The notes under the pieces are model-generated. The model was not told the origin of the DNA. It searched no databases and worked only from the letters and a program-made list of their open reading frames with translations. A stretch of DNA of 50,912 bases, taken from assembly GCA_937875295.1 (NCBI GenBank), contig CALLXS010000117.1, positions 1-50,912 of the forward strand, written 5' to 3'. Source of the stretch: an uncultured bacterium. GTDB taxonomy: Bacteria > Bacteroidota > Ignavibacteria > Kapaibacteriales > UBA2268. Shown here piece after piece: positions 1 through 10,123 of this stretch (the stretch's first letter is position 1; every line of letters begins with the position of its first letter). Position numbers and translations under genes: made by a program.

Positions 1-193
1 AATTAATTAAGTTACAATAAATATTATTTTTTTTCAATTTATATTTTACTGTAAAAATAAAAACAAAAATTATTAATTATTTTTATGGAATTAATAAAAA
101 AAGTGTTAATTTGCAATTCTATATATTGTTAAAATATATAAGAAAATCAATTTTGAAAGAAAAAAATTATATTAATAAATTTAATCAAGAAGT

Positions 194-2317
194 ATGAAAA
201 CTTACGAAACAAAAAAAATTAGGAATTTAGCTATTGCTGGGCATGCTGGCTCTGGCAAAACTACTTTATCAGAAGCTATGCTATTTAAAGCTGGAGCTAT
301 TAATCGCAAAGGAACTGTGGAAGAGCATAATACAATTTCAGATTATTATGAATTCGAACACGATAGAAATTGCTCGATTTTATCTACTCCTATGAGCATG
401 GAATATAAAGATTTTAAATTTAATGTAATAGACACTCCCGGTTATGATGACTACATTGGAGAAATGGTTACAGGAGTACGTGCTTCTGATGTTGTAATTA
501 TTACATTAAATGCAACTTCTATGTTAGAAGTAGGAACAGAAAATGCATGGCAATTTGCTGAAAAAATGAATAAGCCAGTTGTTTTCGTAATGAATAAATT
601 AGACAATGAACAAGTCGATTTTAATAAAAATGTTGAAGAATTAAAAGAACGATTTGGAACTTCATTAGCTTTCGTCCAATATCCTGGGAATCATGGAGCA
701 GGTTTTAATATAATAAATGATGTATTAAAAGGAAAAACATATACTTTTAATGATAATGGTGATGCTACTGAAAGCGATATTACTAAAGATGATAATTATA
801 ATAAATTCCATAGCGAATTAATGGAATCAGTAGCAGAGACTAACGAAGACTTAATGAATAAATATTTCGATGCTGGAGAATTGACTGACGAAGAAATGAA
901 AAATGGTTTAAAAACTGCTATTATTTCAAGACAAATATTCCCTGTATTGATCACTTCTGCTCGCTCAAATGCTGGCATTCAGACTTTATTCCAATTTATT
1001 ATGGATTATTGCCCAGCACCAGACGAAGTTCCAAATGAAACAACTGTTGATGGAACTGATGTAAAAGTTGATGCTAAAGCACCTGTGTCATTATTTATTT
1101 ATAAAATGATTTCTGAAGCTAATTTGGGTGAAATGTATTATTTCAAGGTTATGTCTGGTACTTTAAAACCGGGACTTGATTTAATAAATGAACAAAAAAA
1201 TGCAACTGAAAGAATTAATCAATTCTTTGTAATTAATGGCAAGAAAAGAACAGAAGTAGATGCTCTTTATGCTGGAGATTGGGGTGCAGCAGTGAAATTA
1301 AAATCTTCTCAAATGAATCACACTTTACATGAAAAAGCATTAGCTGTAGCTTTTGAAGCAAATAAATATCCAAATCCAAAAGTAAGAACTGCTATTTCTC
1401 CAAAGACTAAAGGCGAAGAAGAAAAAATGGGTATGGCTCTTAATGCTATTCATAATGAAGATCCTACATTGTTAATTGAACATTCTCAAGAGCTTAGACA
1501 AACTATTTTGCAAGCTCAAGGCGACTTGCACTTAGGAGCAATAAAATGGAGATTACAAAATAGATATAAAGTAGATGCAGAATTCTTAGAGCCACGAGTA
1601 CCATATAGAGAGACAATTCAAAAACAAGTACGTGGTAGCTATAGACATAAAAAACAATCTGGTGGTGCTGGTCAATTTGCAGAAGTTCATATGTTAATTG
1701 AACCTTACACTGAAAATGCTCCAAATCCAACTGGAATCACTGTTCGCGGAAAAGAATTAATTGATCTAGATTGGGGTGGAAAACTTGAATATATGAATTG
1801 TATCGTAGGTGGTGTGATAGATGCTCGTTTTATGCCTGCTATTCTTAAAGGTGTAATGGAGAAAATGCAATTCGGTCCATTGACTGGTTCTTATGTAAGA
1901 GATATAAGAGTAGCAATTTATGACGGTAAAATGCACCCAGTAGATTCTAATGAAGCCGCATTTAAAACTGCTTCTATGAATGTATTTAAAGATAATTTCA
2001 CTCAAGCTAGTCCTAAATTGCTTGAACCAATTTACAACGTAAGCGTAAGAGTACCTGAGGATTTCGTAGGTGATGTAATGAGCGATTTACCAAGTAGAAG
2101 AGGTGTAATTTTAGGCGTTGAAAGTGAAGGCAGATACCAAATTATTAATGCTAGAATGCCTCTTGCAGAATTAGATAAATATGCCGCAGGTCTAAGAGCA
2201 ATGACTCAAGGAAAAGCATCATACTCTTCAGAATATGCTGAATATCAGTTAGTTCCACCAAATGTACAACAAGAATTAATTGATGCTTATAAAAAACAAC
2301 AACAAGATGAAGAATAA
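194..2317 (+). CDS. EF-G2-type translational GTPase (elongation factor G paralogue)
   Basis: A 707-residue protein with the EF-G domain order: GTPase domain, domain II, then domains III to V. The P-loop is GHAGSGKT (residues 16-23), G3 is DTPGY (80-84) and G4 is NKLD (134-137). Canonical EF-G has a catalytic His after DTPG; here it is Tyr84. The GHAGSGKT loop and DTPGY box match the EF-G2 subfamily (such as the second EF-G of Thermus thermophilus) rather than the main elongation factor, so the housekeeping fusA should lie elsewhere. That subfamily binds GTP and ribosomes, but its role in the cell is unclear. The gene appears to be a single transcription unit, because a hairpin follows 34 bases after the stop. 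No clear Shine-Dalgarno precedes the ATG. Family assignment is secure; function is not. Confidence 0.9.
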   Translation: MKTYETKKIRNLAIAGHAGSGKTTLSEAMLFKAGAINRKGTVEEHNTISDYYEFEHDRNCSILSTPMSMEYKDFKFNVIDTPGYDDYIGEMVTGVRASDVVIITLNATSMLEVGTENAWQFAEKMNKPVVFVMNKLDNEQVDFNKNVEELKERFGTSLAFVQYPGNHGAGFNIINDVLKGKTYTFNDNGDATESDITKDDNYNKFHSELMESVAETNEDLMNKYFDAGELTDEEMKNGLKTAIISRQIFPVLITSARSNAGIQTLFQFIMDYCPAPDEVPNETTVDGTDVKVDAKAPVSLFIYKMISEANLGEMYYFKVMSGTLKPGLDLINEQKNATERINQFFVINGKKRTEVDALYAGDWGAAVKLKSSQMNHTLHEKALAVAFEANKYPNPKVRTAISPKTKGEEEKMGMALNAIHNEDPTLLIEHSQELRQTILQAQGDLHLGAIKWRLQNRYKVDAEFLEPRVPYRETIQKQVRGSYRHKKQSGGAGQFAEVHMLIEPYTENAPNPTGITVRGKELIDLDWGGKLEYMNCIVGGVIDARFMPAILKGVMEKMQFGPLTGSYVRDIRVAIYDGKMHPVDSNEAAFKTASMNVFKDNFTQASPKLLEPIYNVSVRVPEDFVGDVMSDLPSRRGVILGVESEGRYQIINARMPLAELDKYAAGLRAMTQGKASYSSEYAEYQLVPPNVQQELIDAYKKQQQDEE

Positions 2318-2350
2318 TATCATTAATTTTGTAGAATAATTGAAAATATT

Positions 2351-2386
2351 TAAATCCCTTCTACCTTTATGAGTAAAAGGGATTTA
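2351..2386 (+). terminator. Probable terminator after the EF-G2 gene
   Basis: A ten-base inverted repeat (TAAATCCCTT at 2351-2360, AAGGGATTTA at 2377-2386) with a 16-base loop lies 34 bases after the stop codon. The T-tract is interrupted, so it may be a weak terminator. It separates this gene from the next operon. Confidence 0.5.
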
Positions 2387-2408
2387 ATGTATTTATTGAC
2401 TTTATTAC

Positions 2409-5400
2409 ATGAAAACAAGAGAACAAAAATTAGCTAATACTATTGATAGACATATCTCTGTAACTGCAAATGCTGGATCAGGGAAGACTACAGTACTTGT
2501 CGATAGATACTTAAGATTAATAATTGATAATCAAAATGGTCATCAGCCAGTAGATCCTAAAGATATTACTGCTATAACTTTTACTCGTCTTGCTGCTACA
2601 GAAATGACAGAGAGAATAATAAGCAAGATAAATAAAAAAATTGATGAATCTAAAGATGAAAATGAAATTTTAGAGCTTTCTAATATTAGATTAAAGCTTG
2701 CAAATGCGAATATTTCTACTATTCATAGCTTCTGTGGAAGAATTCTACGAGAATATCCTATTGAGGCAGGAGTGCCTCCAAGTTTTACGGAACTCACCGG
2801 AGCAGAACAAGTACTTATCCAACAGCAATCAATTAGCGAAATAATTGACGATTGCTTATTCCAAATAGATGCGAATGATTCAACTGAATATTTAGATGTA
2901 AAGAGTTTAATTTTTGCTATAGGTGGAATAAAGAATTTAGAAGAAGCATTAAATATTATAATAGACAAAAGAAGTGATTTTAGCAAAGCTAAGCAGTTAT
3001 ATAATGATGAAAATAATTTTGAAGAAAATTTCTTAAAAGATTTTTTTGAAAAAATTGCAAATTTTATTCGAATTTTTGTTGAAAAGTTTAAAAGAATTGT
3101 TGATAATTTAAGCATTCCATCAGACAAAAATAAAAAATATTTCTTGAAATCAGAATTAGAAATAATAATTTCCTATGCTGAAAATATATTGGAATTATCA
3201 ACTTTACCTAACTTTATTGAGGCTTATAATAAAATTACAGATGCTTTAATTCATTTAAAATCTATATTATATGATGGCAATTTAAGGATATTTAACCAAA
3301 ATAATAAGTTTAATGTAAAATTCAATAATACAATATGTGATGACATTTATGAAACCGAATTATTATTTGATACATTAAAAGAATTTTTTAATTTAATTGA
3401 AAATTCTATATATAATGAAGAGCAAATAAAATTAGCAAAGATATTAATCAATTTAGGCGATAAAGCAATTGATAAATATACTCAAATTAAGCGTAAAGCA
3501 GAAGTACTGGATTTCGATGATTTAATTATTCTTACAAATGAATTATTTCAAAATAATCAAGATGTAGTTGACTCTATTAGGAAGAAAATAAAATATTTAA
3601 TGGTTGATGAATTCCAGGATACGGACTCATTGCAATTTTCTATTATTAAAAAAATAATGTATGATATAGATGATGAGAAATTGGATTATACTAATAATTT
3701 GTTCATTGTAGGAGATCCGAAACAAAGTATTTATGGGTTCCGCGGGGCTGATGTAAATGTATTTAGCAAAGCAAAGGAATTTATAAAACATGCTAATATT
3801 AGAAGAATCAATCAAGGAGAAATAAAAGACAAAGTAAAATATGAGAATGAGATTATCACCTTATATCAAGGAGATGATTCATCTGAAAAATACGGAAATA
3901 TATCTTTGACTGCTACATTTAGAACAAAACCGGAAATTTCTATTTTTATAAATAAAATATGTAATTTTGCCTTTGACTTAGAACAAGTAGAAGATTTATT
4001 TGAATCAAATTTTACAGATAAAAAAAATCAACACACTAATAAAGTAGTTTATGATAATTTAATTACTGCAAAAAATGCAAATGAATTTATTGAGTATTTT
4101 AATAATAATGATAATGACAATGATGAATTTAAAAACCTAAAAGGAAATGTAGTTTTATTATTAACAGGTGTGACAAATTATGAAGAAGAGACAAATGATG
4201 AAAGCGAAATAGAGATTGATGAAATTCAGAAAAATAATTATATTGTAAATGAAAATGAATTAATTGCTGATTATATTATTAACAATATAAATAGTGGAAA
4301 ATATAATTTTAAAGATTTTGCAGTGTTGTGCAGGGAGAAGAAATATTTAGGAAGATTATCAGTTACTTTGATTGAGAGAGGAATACCATTTAAAAATCAT
4401 AGTGGTGGAGGTTTCTTTAATTTACCTGAGATACTTGATATAATATCATTGTTAAAATTTATTTCAGATAATAATGATGATGTTGCTTTTTTGACAGTAT
4501 TGAAATCGAGTTTTTGTGGTTTTGATAGCACTGATTTGTATATTATATCTCAATCAAAATCTAAAACTGCAATTAATTATTATTCAAGGATGATTGAAAT
4601 AGTAGAGGAATATAAAAATAAATTACCGGAGTTAAGTGAAGATTTTATAAAAAGAATAGAAAAATATATGCTAACGCTTAGTATATTTAAAGAACTTATA
4701 GATTTTAAATTAGAATTAACTCCTGCACTTTTAATTACTAAAGCATTTGAAAAGTTTAATTGGTATAAAACCATTAAGAATAGTCCTCAATATCAAAGAA
4801 TTAAATTTAATTCTGAAAAATTACTCGATATAGCTAGAAAATCTATGGAAAAAGGTTTTAAGAATTTATATGATTTTGTAAACGAATTAGATTTCATGAA
4901 GGAAAATTATTCAAAAGAACCGGAAGCGACTATAATATCAGATGACGACCAAGTAAATCTAATGACAATTCATGCTTCTAAAGGCTTAGAGTTTAAAAAT
5001 GTCATAATTTTAGCAACAAATATACCTCTTAGTTATAAAACTGGCAAAATAACGCTTGATGAAAATTATGGGATTAATTTCACCTTCAATTCATTAGATG
5101 TTAAGAATGATAAAAATATTGAAAACGTTAAATCAACTCTACTAAAATTATCTGAAATTTCTTATAAGCAGAAAAAAATCCAAGAAGAAAAAAGAGTAAT
5201 GTATGTAGCAATGACAAGAGCTGAAGAAAACCTAATTATGACTTCAAATATGAATGTTAATAATAAAAATGAGATATTAAACCCTAGAAAAAATACTATA
5301 TTAGATTATGTATTACGAGCTTGCAATATTGATTTATCATATTATGCAAATACTGAAAAAAATACTTTAGAATTTTTGACAGATACTAAATTATTAAGCA

Positions 5401-6329
5401 GTAGTAATATGAGCTTTGATGTCAAGGAAATAAAAAATTACCCACTTAAAATTGAATTATTATTAAAAAAAGATTTAAATGATAATAATAATAGATTTTT
5501 TAAAGCTCAGAATTCCATAGCACAAAGCAATCCAATGAATTTTCCGCAAGCATTAGATAGTTATATTAGAGGTGAATCCATTTCCGCAACTAGGATGATG
5601 AATTATTCTAAAGATCAGAATGATTATACAATACGGTATATATTAGGTTTCCCTGATAATTTTAAGGTTATAAATGATGATAATTCTGATACTAATATTG
5701 AATATTTTAGAGATAATATAATTACTCCTCTAGATTTTGGAAATAGTGTGCATTCTATTTTTGAAAAAATTAATAATTGGTATAAGCAAAATTCAATTAT
5801 TGAAGATGAATTACATACTATAATTATGAATTCACTTAGAAATTTATCATTAAAAGATAATCATGATACAATTGATGAAATTAAATTAATTGTAAAAAGT
5901 GTGATTGCATCGAAAGTATTTGATGATTATGACTTAGAAAATTCAAAATCTGAATTTAATGTAAATTATGTAATCGGCGAGAACTTTATAAATAGTATTA
6001 TTGATTTAGTAATTCAACATAAAGATGGTGAGTATGAAATTTGGGACTGGAAAACTAATAAGATTAATAATAATATTAAAGATTTGGTCGATAAATATCA
6101 ACATCAAATGCACTTTTATGCTTATTTTTTGTATAAATTATATCCAAATCAAAAAACTTATAAATCAAAGTTATTATTTGTTCGTCAATCAATTAACGCA
6201 TTAGATAATAATGATTGGATAGTTGAATTACATTGGACCAATGAAGAATTGAAATCTTATGAAGAGAATTTACCTAATGAAATTAAAGAAATCACAAATT
6301 ACCCATTTTTAAATAGAGAAAGAGATTAA
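2409..6329 (+). CDS. addA: AddA/RecB-type UvrD-family helicase with PD-(D/E)XK nuclease domain
   Basis: A 1306-residue superfamily 1A helicase-nuclease. Visible motifs in order: Walker A ANAGSGKTT (20-28), Walker B DEFQDT (about 400), motif III GDPKQSIYG (about 435), motif V with TIHASKGLEF (about 852) and motif VI RVMYVAMTRAEE (about 928). The C-terminal nuclease has His in GNSVHS (about 1114), Asp in IIDLV (about 1199) and the DWKT box (about 1212), as expected for an active RecB-family nuclease. Such proteins resect double-strand breaks as AddAB. No AddB partner lies in this window. This is the first gene of a co-directional run, and the thioesterase begins 2 bases after its stop. The symbol is by family resemblance; RecB-like or another UvrD-nuclease naming is possible. 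Confidence 0.88.
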   Translation: MKTREQKLANTIDRHISVTANAGSGKTTVLVDRYLRLIIDNQNGHQPVDPKDITAITFTRLAATEMTERIISKINKKIDESKDENEILELSNIRLKLANANISTIHSFCGRILREYPIEAGVPPSFTELTGAEQVLIQQQSISEIIDDCLFQIDANDSTEYLDVKSLIFAIGGIKNLEEALNIIIDKRSDFSKAKQLYNDENNFEENFLKDFFEKIANFIRIFVEKFKRIVDNLSIPSDKNKKYFLKSELEIIISYAENILELSTLPNFIEAYNKITDALIHLKSILYDGNLRIFNQNNKFNVKFNNTICDDIYETELLFDTLKEFFNLIENSIYNEEQIKLAKILINLGDKAIDKYTQIKRKAEVLDFDDLIILTNELFQNNQDVVDSIRKKIKYLMVDEFQDTDSLQFSIIKKIMYDIDDEKLDYTNNLFIVGDPKQSIYGFRGADVNVFSKAKEFIKHANIRRINQGEIKDKVKYENEIITLYQGDDSSEKYGNISLTATFRTKPEISIFINKICNFAFDLEQVEDLFESNFTDKKNQHTNKVVYDNLITAKNANEFIEYFNNNDNDNDEFKNLKGNVVLLLTGVTNYEEETNDESEIEIDEIQKNNYIVNENELIADYIINNINSGKYNFKDFAVLCREKKYLGRLSVTLIERGIPFKNHSGGGFFNLPEILDIISLLKFISDNNDDVAFLTVLKSSFCGFDSTDLYIISQSKSKTAINYYSRMIEIVEEYKNKLPELSEDFIKRIEKYMLTLSIFKELIDFKLELTPALLITKAFEKFNWYKTIKNSPQYQRIKFNSEKLLDIARKSMEKGFKNLYDFVNELDFMKENYSKEPEATIISDDDQVNLMTIHASKGLEFKNVIILATNIPLSYKTGKITLDENYGINFTFNSLDVKNDKNIENVKSTLLKLSEISYKQKKIQEEKRVMYVAMTRAEENLIMTSNMNVNNKNEILNPRKNTILDYVLRACNIDLSYYANTEKNTLEFLTDTKLLSSSNMSFDVKEIKNYPLKIELLLKKDLNDNNNRFFKAQNSIAQSNPMNFPQALDSYIRGESISATRMMNYSKDQNDYTIRYILGFPDNFKVINDDNSDTNIEYFRDNIITPLDFGNSVHSIFEKINNWYKQNSIIEDELHTIIMNSLRNLSLKDNHDTIDEIKLIVKSVIASKVFDDYDLENSKSEFNVNYVIGENFINSIIDLVIQHKDGEYEIWDWKTNKINNNIKDLVDKYQHQMHFYAYFLYKLYPNQKTYKSKLLFVRQSINALDNNDWIVELHWTNEELKSYEENLPNEIKEITNYPFLNRERD

Positions 6330-6331
6330 GT

Positions 6332-6739
6332 ATGTTCGAGTACAAACACTTTGTAAAATTAGCAGATACAGATTCAGCAGGAGTATTGTTTTTTGCTAAT
6401 CAATTTAGAATTATACATTATGCCTTTGAGACGTTTCTACATGATAATGGAATTTCTGTAAGAAATATGCTTTACAACGACAATTGTTCTTTACCACTTA
6501 CTCACGCTGAAGCTGATTTTAATCTTCCTATCCACGTGAGCGATGAGCTTGTAATAAGAATAAGTGTAAATGAATATTCTAAAACTTCATTTACTCTTTT
6601 ATATACAATTAATAATAAATTCGGTCTTTGTGGTACAGCAAAGACAGTTCATTTTGCAATGGACTTAAATAATGGAAATAAAACCAATTTACCAGATTAT
6701 ATTTTTGAATTATTACATAAATATTATTCAAACGAATAA
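6332..6739 (+). CDS. Hotdog-fold acyl-CoA thioesterase (4HBT family)
   Basis: A 135-residue single-domain hotdog protein. The N-terminal motif DTDSAGVLFFANQFR (about residues 13-27) is the 4-hydroxybenzoyl-CoA thioesterase signature, with the catalytic acid in the DxxG stretch. Length is normal for the family. It probably hydrolyses a small or aromatic acyl-CoA; 1,4-dihydroxy-2-naphthoyl-CoA hydrolase of menaquinone synthesis is a reasonable candidate, but no other men genes are nearby, so the substrate is open. It starts 2 bases after the helicase stop, so it is almost certainly translated from the same mRNA. Confidence 0.8.
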   Translation: MFEYKHFVKLADTDSAGVLFFANQFRIIHYAFETFLHDNGISVRNMLYNDNCSLPLTHAEADFNLPIHVSDELVIRISVNEYSKTSFTLLYTINNKFGLCGTAKTVHFAMDLNNGNKTNLPDYIFELLHKYYSNE

Positions 6740-6751
6740 ATTATTTACTTT

Positions 6752-7468
6752 ATGAATTACTTGTTTTTATTTGATATTGATGGTACTATATTAAAATTAA
6801 AGCAATATCACTCTAAATCAATTTTTAGAAAATGCCTAAAAAATGTTTATTCAATTGATATTGCTGAAGAACTTATGCCAAATTTTTCGGGAATGACTGA
6901 TTTAAAAATATTAGATTGCATTTGTGAAAAATTAAATATTGATAGTACCCAACTTACTAGTAAAATTCAAGAATTCTGGGATGCATTGATATTGGAGTTT
7001 AAGCAAGATAGTGTGAAAGAAAATATAATTATCCTACCTGAAATTGAGAACCTAATAAAATGGTTAGATTCAGACGAAAACTACTATTTAGGCTTAGTTA
7101 CAGGTAATTTCAAAGCTAATGCATATCTAAAATTAGAAACATTTAATTTGCATAATTACTTTGAAATAGGTGCTTTTGGGTGTGAATATGCTGATAGAAA
7201 TTTATTACCAAAATTAGCGATTAATAGAGCAAATGAACTATGGGGAAATAAATTCGATGTTACTAATTCAATAATAATTGGTGATTCCCCTAATGATATT
7301 ATTTGTTCCAAAAATAATAGTATTTTCTCAGTAGCTGTATGTACTGGATTTCATTCAATGCAAGAATTAAATGAATTTCAACCTGATATTATTTACGAAG
7401 ATTTTAATAATTTCAAAATAAAAATAAATGAAATTATAACTAAACTTAATTTTAAAAATGGACACTAA
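6752..7468 (+). CDS. HAD-superfamily hydrolase (phosphoglycolate phosphatase-like)
   Basis: A 238-residue HAD phosphatase. Motif I FDIDGTI (about 8-14) carries the nucleophile and acid/base Asp pair, motif II is the Thr in LVTGN (about 115), and motif IV is GDSPNDI (about 178). A helical cap (type C1) lies between motifs I and II, as in phosphoglycolate phosphatase and pyrophosphatase PpaX. The substrate cannot be told from sequence. Its stop overlaps the start of cmk by 11 bases, indicating translational coupling with the nucleotide kinase gene. Confidence 0.8.
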   Translation: MNYLFLFDIDGTILKLKQYHSKSIFRKCLKNVYSIDIAEELMPNFSGMTDLKILDCICEKLNIDSTQLTSKIQEFWDALILEFKQDSVKENIIILPEIENLIKWLDSDENYYLGLVTGNFKANAYLKLETFNLHNYFEIGAFGCEYADRNLLPKLAINRANELWGNKFDVTNSIIIGDSPNDIICSKNNSIFSVAVCTGFHSMQELNEFQPDIIYEDFNNFKIKINEIITKLNFKNGH

Positions 7469-8162
7469 TTTAGAAAATATTGCTAAAAAGATTGTCATAG
7501 CTATAGATGGTCCAGCTGGTTCTGGCAAGTCAACTACTGCTAAAATTGTAGCTGAAGCTTTAAAGTATATTTATGTCGATACCGGTGCTATGTATAGAGC
7601 AGTTACATTAGCTTGGATAAGAGAGAATAAAGAATATAACGAAGATAATATTATTGATCTTTGCAAGAATATTGATATAACTTTGGAAAATACTTCTTTA
7701 GGGCAAAGGACATTTTTAAATAAGCAAGATGTAAGTGAAGAGATTAGGTCATCGGAGGTGACACAATTAGTTTCTCCTGTGAGTGCAATTCCAAAAGTAA
7801 GAGAGATTTTAGTTGATATGCAAAGAAAAATGGGAGAAAATGGAGGGATAGTAATGGATGGTCGAGATATTGGTACAGTTGTCTTTCCTAATGCAGAATT
7901 GAAAGTATTTTTGACAGCCGATATTAAAACTAGAGCTCAAAGAAGATATAATGAAATAATTAATAAAGGTGTCAATGCTGATATTAATTCTATCGAACAG
8001 GAAATCCTAAAGAGAGATAAATACGACTCTTCGAGAGAGACGAGTCCACTTCGTCAAGCAGATGATGCTATTGAAATTGATACTTCCAATATGACATTAA
8101 GCCAGCAGGCTAACTATGTAATTGGACTTGCAAAAGCTGTAATTAATGAAATTAATGTTTAA
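7458..8162 (+). CDS. cmk: Cytidylate kinase
   Basis: A 234-residue CMP/dCMP kinase that converts CMP or dCMP to the diphosphate with ATP. The P-loop is DGPAGSGKST (about 18-27), followed by the VDTGAMYRA segment (about 41-49) that binds the nucleotide. MDGRDIGTVVFP and the RDKYDSSRETSPLRQA lid segment are also typical. Length is normal. The ATG lies inside the end of the preceding HAD gene (11-base overlap), and this start leaves only a short N-terminal extension before the P-loop strand. Confidence 0.95.
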   Translation: MDTNLENIAKKIVIAIDGPAGSGKSTTAKIVAEALKYIYVDTGAMYRAVTLAWIRENKEYNEDNIIDLCKNIDITLENTSLGQRTFLNKQDVSEEIRSSEVTQLVSPVSAIPKVREILVDMQRKMGENGGIVMDGRDIGTVVFPNAELKVFLTADIKTRAQRRYNEIINKGVNADINSIEQEILKRDKYDSSRETSPLRQADDAIEIDTSNMTLSQQANYVIGLAKAVINEINV

Positions 8163-8186
8163 TTTAATAATAAATAATCTTTAATA

Positions 8187-9011
8187 ATGAAAAAAATAAT
8201 TATATTGTTTATAGTGACCTTAATTACTTTATCATGCACTACTACAAAACAAAAAGAAGTGTTTGAGTGGTCTGATATGAAAGTAAGAATTGAACCAGAT
8301 ATTAATGTGATTACAAATAAAGATAATATTGAAGTTACTGTATTATTTAGCGAGCTAATTAATAACGAAATGCAAAAATCATTTATTGATAGTGTAAAAT
8401 CAATTTATTTCTTTGCATTGAGTGAAAATAAAGTATTAGATAGTACAAAAAAATCTTTTTTACAAAAAAGAAAAAATAATTTTAATGATAATATTACTTT
8501 ATGTAACCTATTTGAAAATTATAAATATAGAGTTGATTCAATTTTGCCAAAAGATTTAAACTTCAGGATAGAACTCGAAACATCAAATCAAAAATACATT
8601 AAGAACATTAAACCTGATCTAAGTTATTATATTAAAGAAGATACAAATCAAATATTAGCTCTTAATCCCTCGTATAAAATAAATGAAAATGGATATATTG
8701 AATTTAGTTTAAAAGCTAAAAGGCTTAAATCGGCTGGAGAAGAATATATACCAAATTCTGAATCATTTAGAGTAATAGTGATGGATATGAAAGGGAGGTT
8801 AGTCTTTAGTAGTAATTATATGATGAATTATTTACAAGTCATTGGGAAGGTAAGACCTTACGAAATTGGAGAAACTTACAATTATTATTTTGTATGGAAT
8901 ATGAAAGATAATTATCAAAAATCTATCCCAAAAGGTAGATATAAAGCTATTTTAACTATTCCAGCAGTACCTAAACATTATTCAAAAGAAATTAATTTTG
9001 AATTGGAATAA
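8187..9011 (+). CDS. Predicted lipoprotein with a BsuPI/FlgD-like C-terminal domain
   Basis: A 274-residue protein starting with a lysine-led hydrophobic signal and a lipobox TLSC (Cys17), so it is a likely membrane-anchored lipoprotein. The C-terminal part (about 195-274) contains a VMDMKGRLVFSS stretch and a W-[NM]-x-D...PKGRY pattern. This resembles the BsuPI proteinase-inhibitor and FlgD Ig-like fold seen in many FCB secreted proteins. The middle has no recognised domain. It sits between cmk and ribD in a tight co-directional run. No function is claimed. Confidence 0.65.
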   Translation: MKKIIILFIVTLITLSCTTTKQKEVFEWSDMKVRIEPDINVITNKDNIEVTVLFSELINNEMQKSFIDSVKSIYFFALSENKVLDSTKKSFLQKRKNNFNDNITLCNLFENYKYRVDSILPKDLNFRIELETSNQKYIKNIKPDLSYYIKEDTNQILALNPSYKINENGYIEFSLKAKRLKSAGEEYIPNSESFRVIVMDMKGRLVFSSNYMMNYLQVIGKVRPYEIGETYNYYFVWNMKDNYQKSIPKGRYKAILTIPAVPKHYSKEINFELE

Positions 9012-9016
9012 ATAAT

Positions 9017-10123
9017 ATGCAAAATTACGAACCTTTAATGCAAAGGACTATTCAATTAGCAAAAAATGGTGCCGGATCAGTAAGTCCAAACCCATTAGTC
9101 GGAGCTATTATTACAAGGAATGGGGAGATTATAAGCGAGGGGTGGCATAAAAAATATGGAGAAATTCACGCAGAAATTGATGCAATAAATAAATCAAATA
9201 TTAATGATTTCTCTGATTGCGACCTTATAGTGAATTTAGAACCTTGCTCTCATGAAGGGCATCAACCACCCTGCGTAGATGAAATTATTAAAAGGAAATT
9301 TAGATCAGTTATAATTGGAATGAAAGACCCTAATCCTTTAGTAAATGGATTAGGAATAAAAAAATTAATAGAAAATGGAATAAATGTAATAGAAAATGTA
9401 TGCGAAGAAGATTGTAAATGCTTAAATAAAATTTTTATTAAAAATATTACATCTGAATTACCATTTGTAATCGTAAAAATTGCCTCTACTCTAGATGGAT
9501 ATATTTCTTCAGGACTTAAAAAACAAGAAATTATTACTTGTGAAAAAAGTTTAAAAGATGTACATAAGATGCGTTCTGAAGTCGATGCTGTCCTTGTTGG
9601 CAAAGGAACAATTTTAAACGACAACCCGCTATTAAATGTGCGACTTGTAGATGGTAGAAATCCAAAAAGAATTATATTAGATACTAATTTGGAATTACCA
9701 CTTGAACAAAATATCTATTTAGAAAGCAACCGAGATTTGAATTATGTGGTTGTAAATAAAAAGTCTTATAATAATAGAAAAGCTAATATATTAAAAATGA
9801 GCGAGGTTAATATAGTTGAAATAGATGGAAATGAAAGTGATAAGATAGAATTAAAAGATATTTTATCAATATTATTTAAAAAATTTAATATTGCAAGCAT
9901 CCTTGTAGAAGGTGGAGCAAAAGTATTTAAATCTTTTATTGATAGTGATTTAATGGATGAATTAATTTTATATCAAGCACCTAAATTATTAGGTCATGGT
10001 ATTAAGTATTATGAAAATCAATCTATTAATAATATCAATAATGCTCTAAAAATGAAATACATAAATTCTGAAATGCTTGGTTGTGATATTAAGATTACAT
10101 TAAGAAAAGAAATTTCTATATGA
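9017..10123 (+). CDS. ribD: Bifunctional riboflavin biosynthesis deaminase/reductase
   Basis: A 368-residue RibD. The N-terminal cytidine-deaminase-like domain carries the zinc site: HAE (HAEIDAI, about 51) and EPCSHEGHQPPC (about 76-87). It deaminates the pyrimidine intermediate of riboflavin synthesis. The C-terminal reductase domain begins with VKIASTLDGYI (about 155) and contains LVEGGAKV (about 296), then reduces the ribosyl chain with NADPH. Both halves are complete. No other rib genes and no FMN riboswitch are visible here; the gene starts 5 bases after the lipoprotein stop, inside the operon. Its stop overlaps the next start as ATGA. Confidence 0.95.
   Translation: MQNYEPLMQRTIQLAKNGAGSVSPNPLVGAIITRNGEIISEGWHKKYGEIHAEIDAINKSNINDFSDCDLIVNLEPCSHEGHQPPCVDEIIKRKFRSVIIGMKDPNPLVNGLGIKKLIENGINVIENVCEEDCKCLNKIFIKNITSELPFVIVKIASTLDGYISSGLKKQEIITCEKSLKDVHKMRSEVDAVLVGKGTILNDNPLLNVRLVDGRNPKRIILDTNLELPLEQNIYLESNRDLNYVVVNKKSYNNRKANILKMSEVNIVEIDGNESDKIELKDILSILFKKFNIASILVEGGAKVFKSFIDSDLMDELILYQAPKLLGHGIKYYENQSINNINNALKMKYINSEMLGCDIKITLRKEISI

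Noticed and set aside
1..193. Promoter or RNA gene ahead of the EF-G2 gene
   Set aside because: AT-rich with a TTG near 111 but no matching -7 element at the right distance and no stable structure.
2723..3127. Minus-strand frame of 134 codons inside addA
   Set aside because: Antisense shadow of the helicase gene; no signal peptide, domain or ribosome site.
9000..9020. FMN riboswitch before ribD
   Set aside because: The gene starts 5 bases after the previous stop, leaving no room for one.
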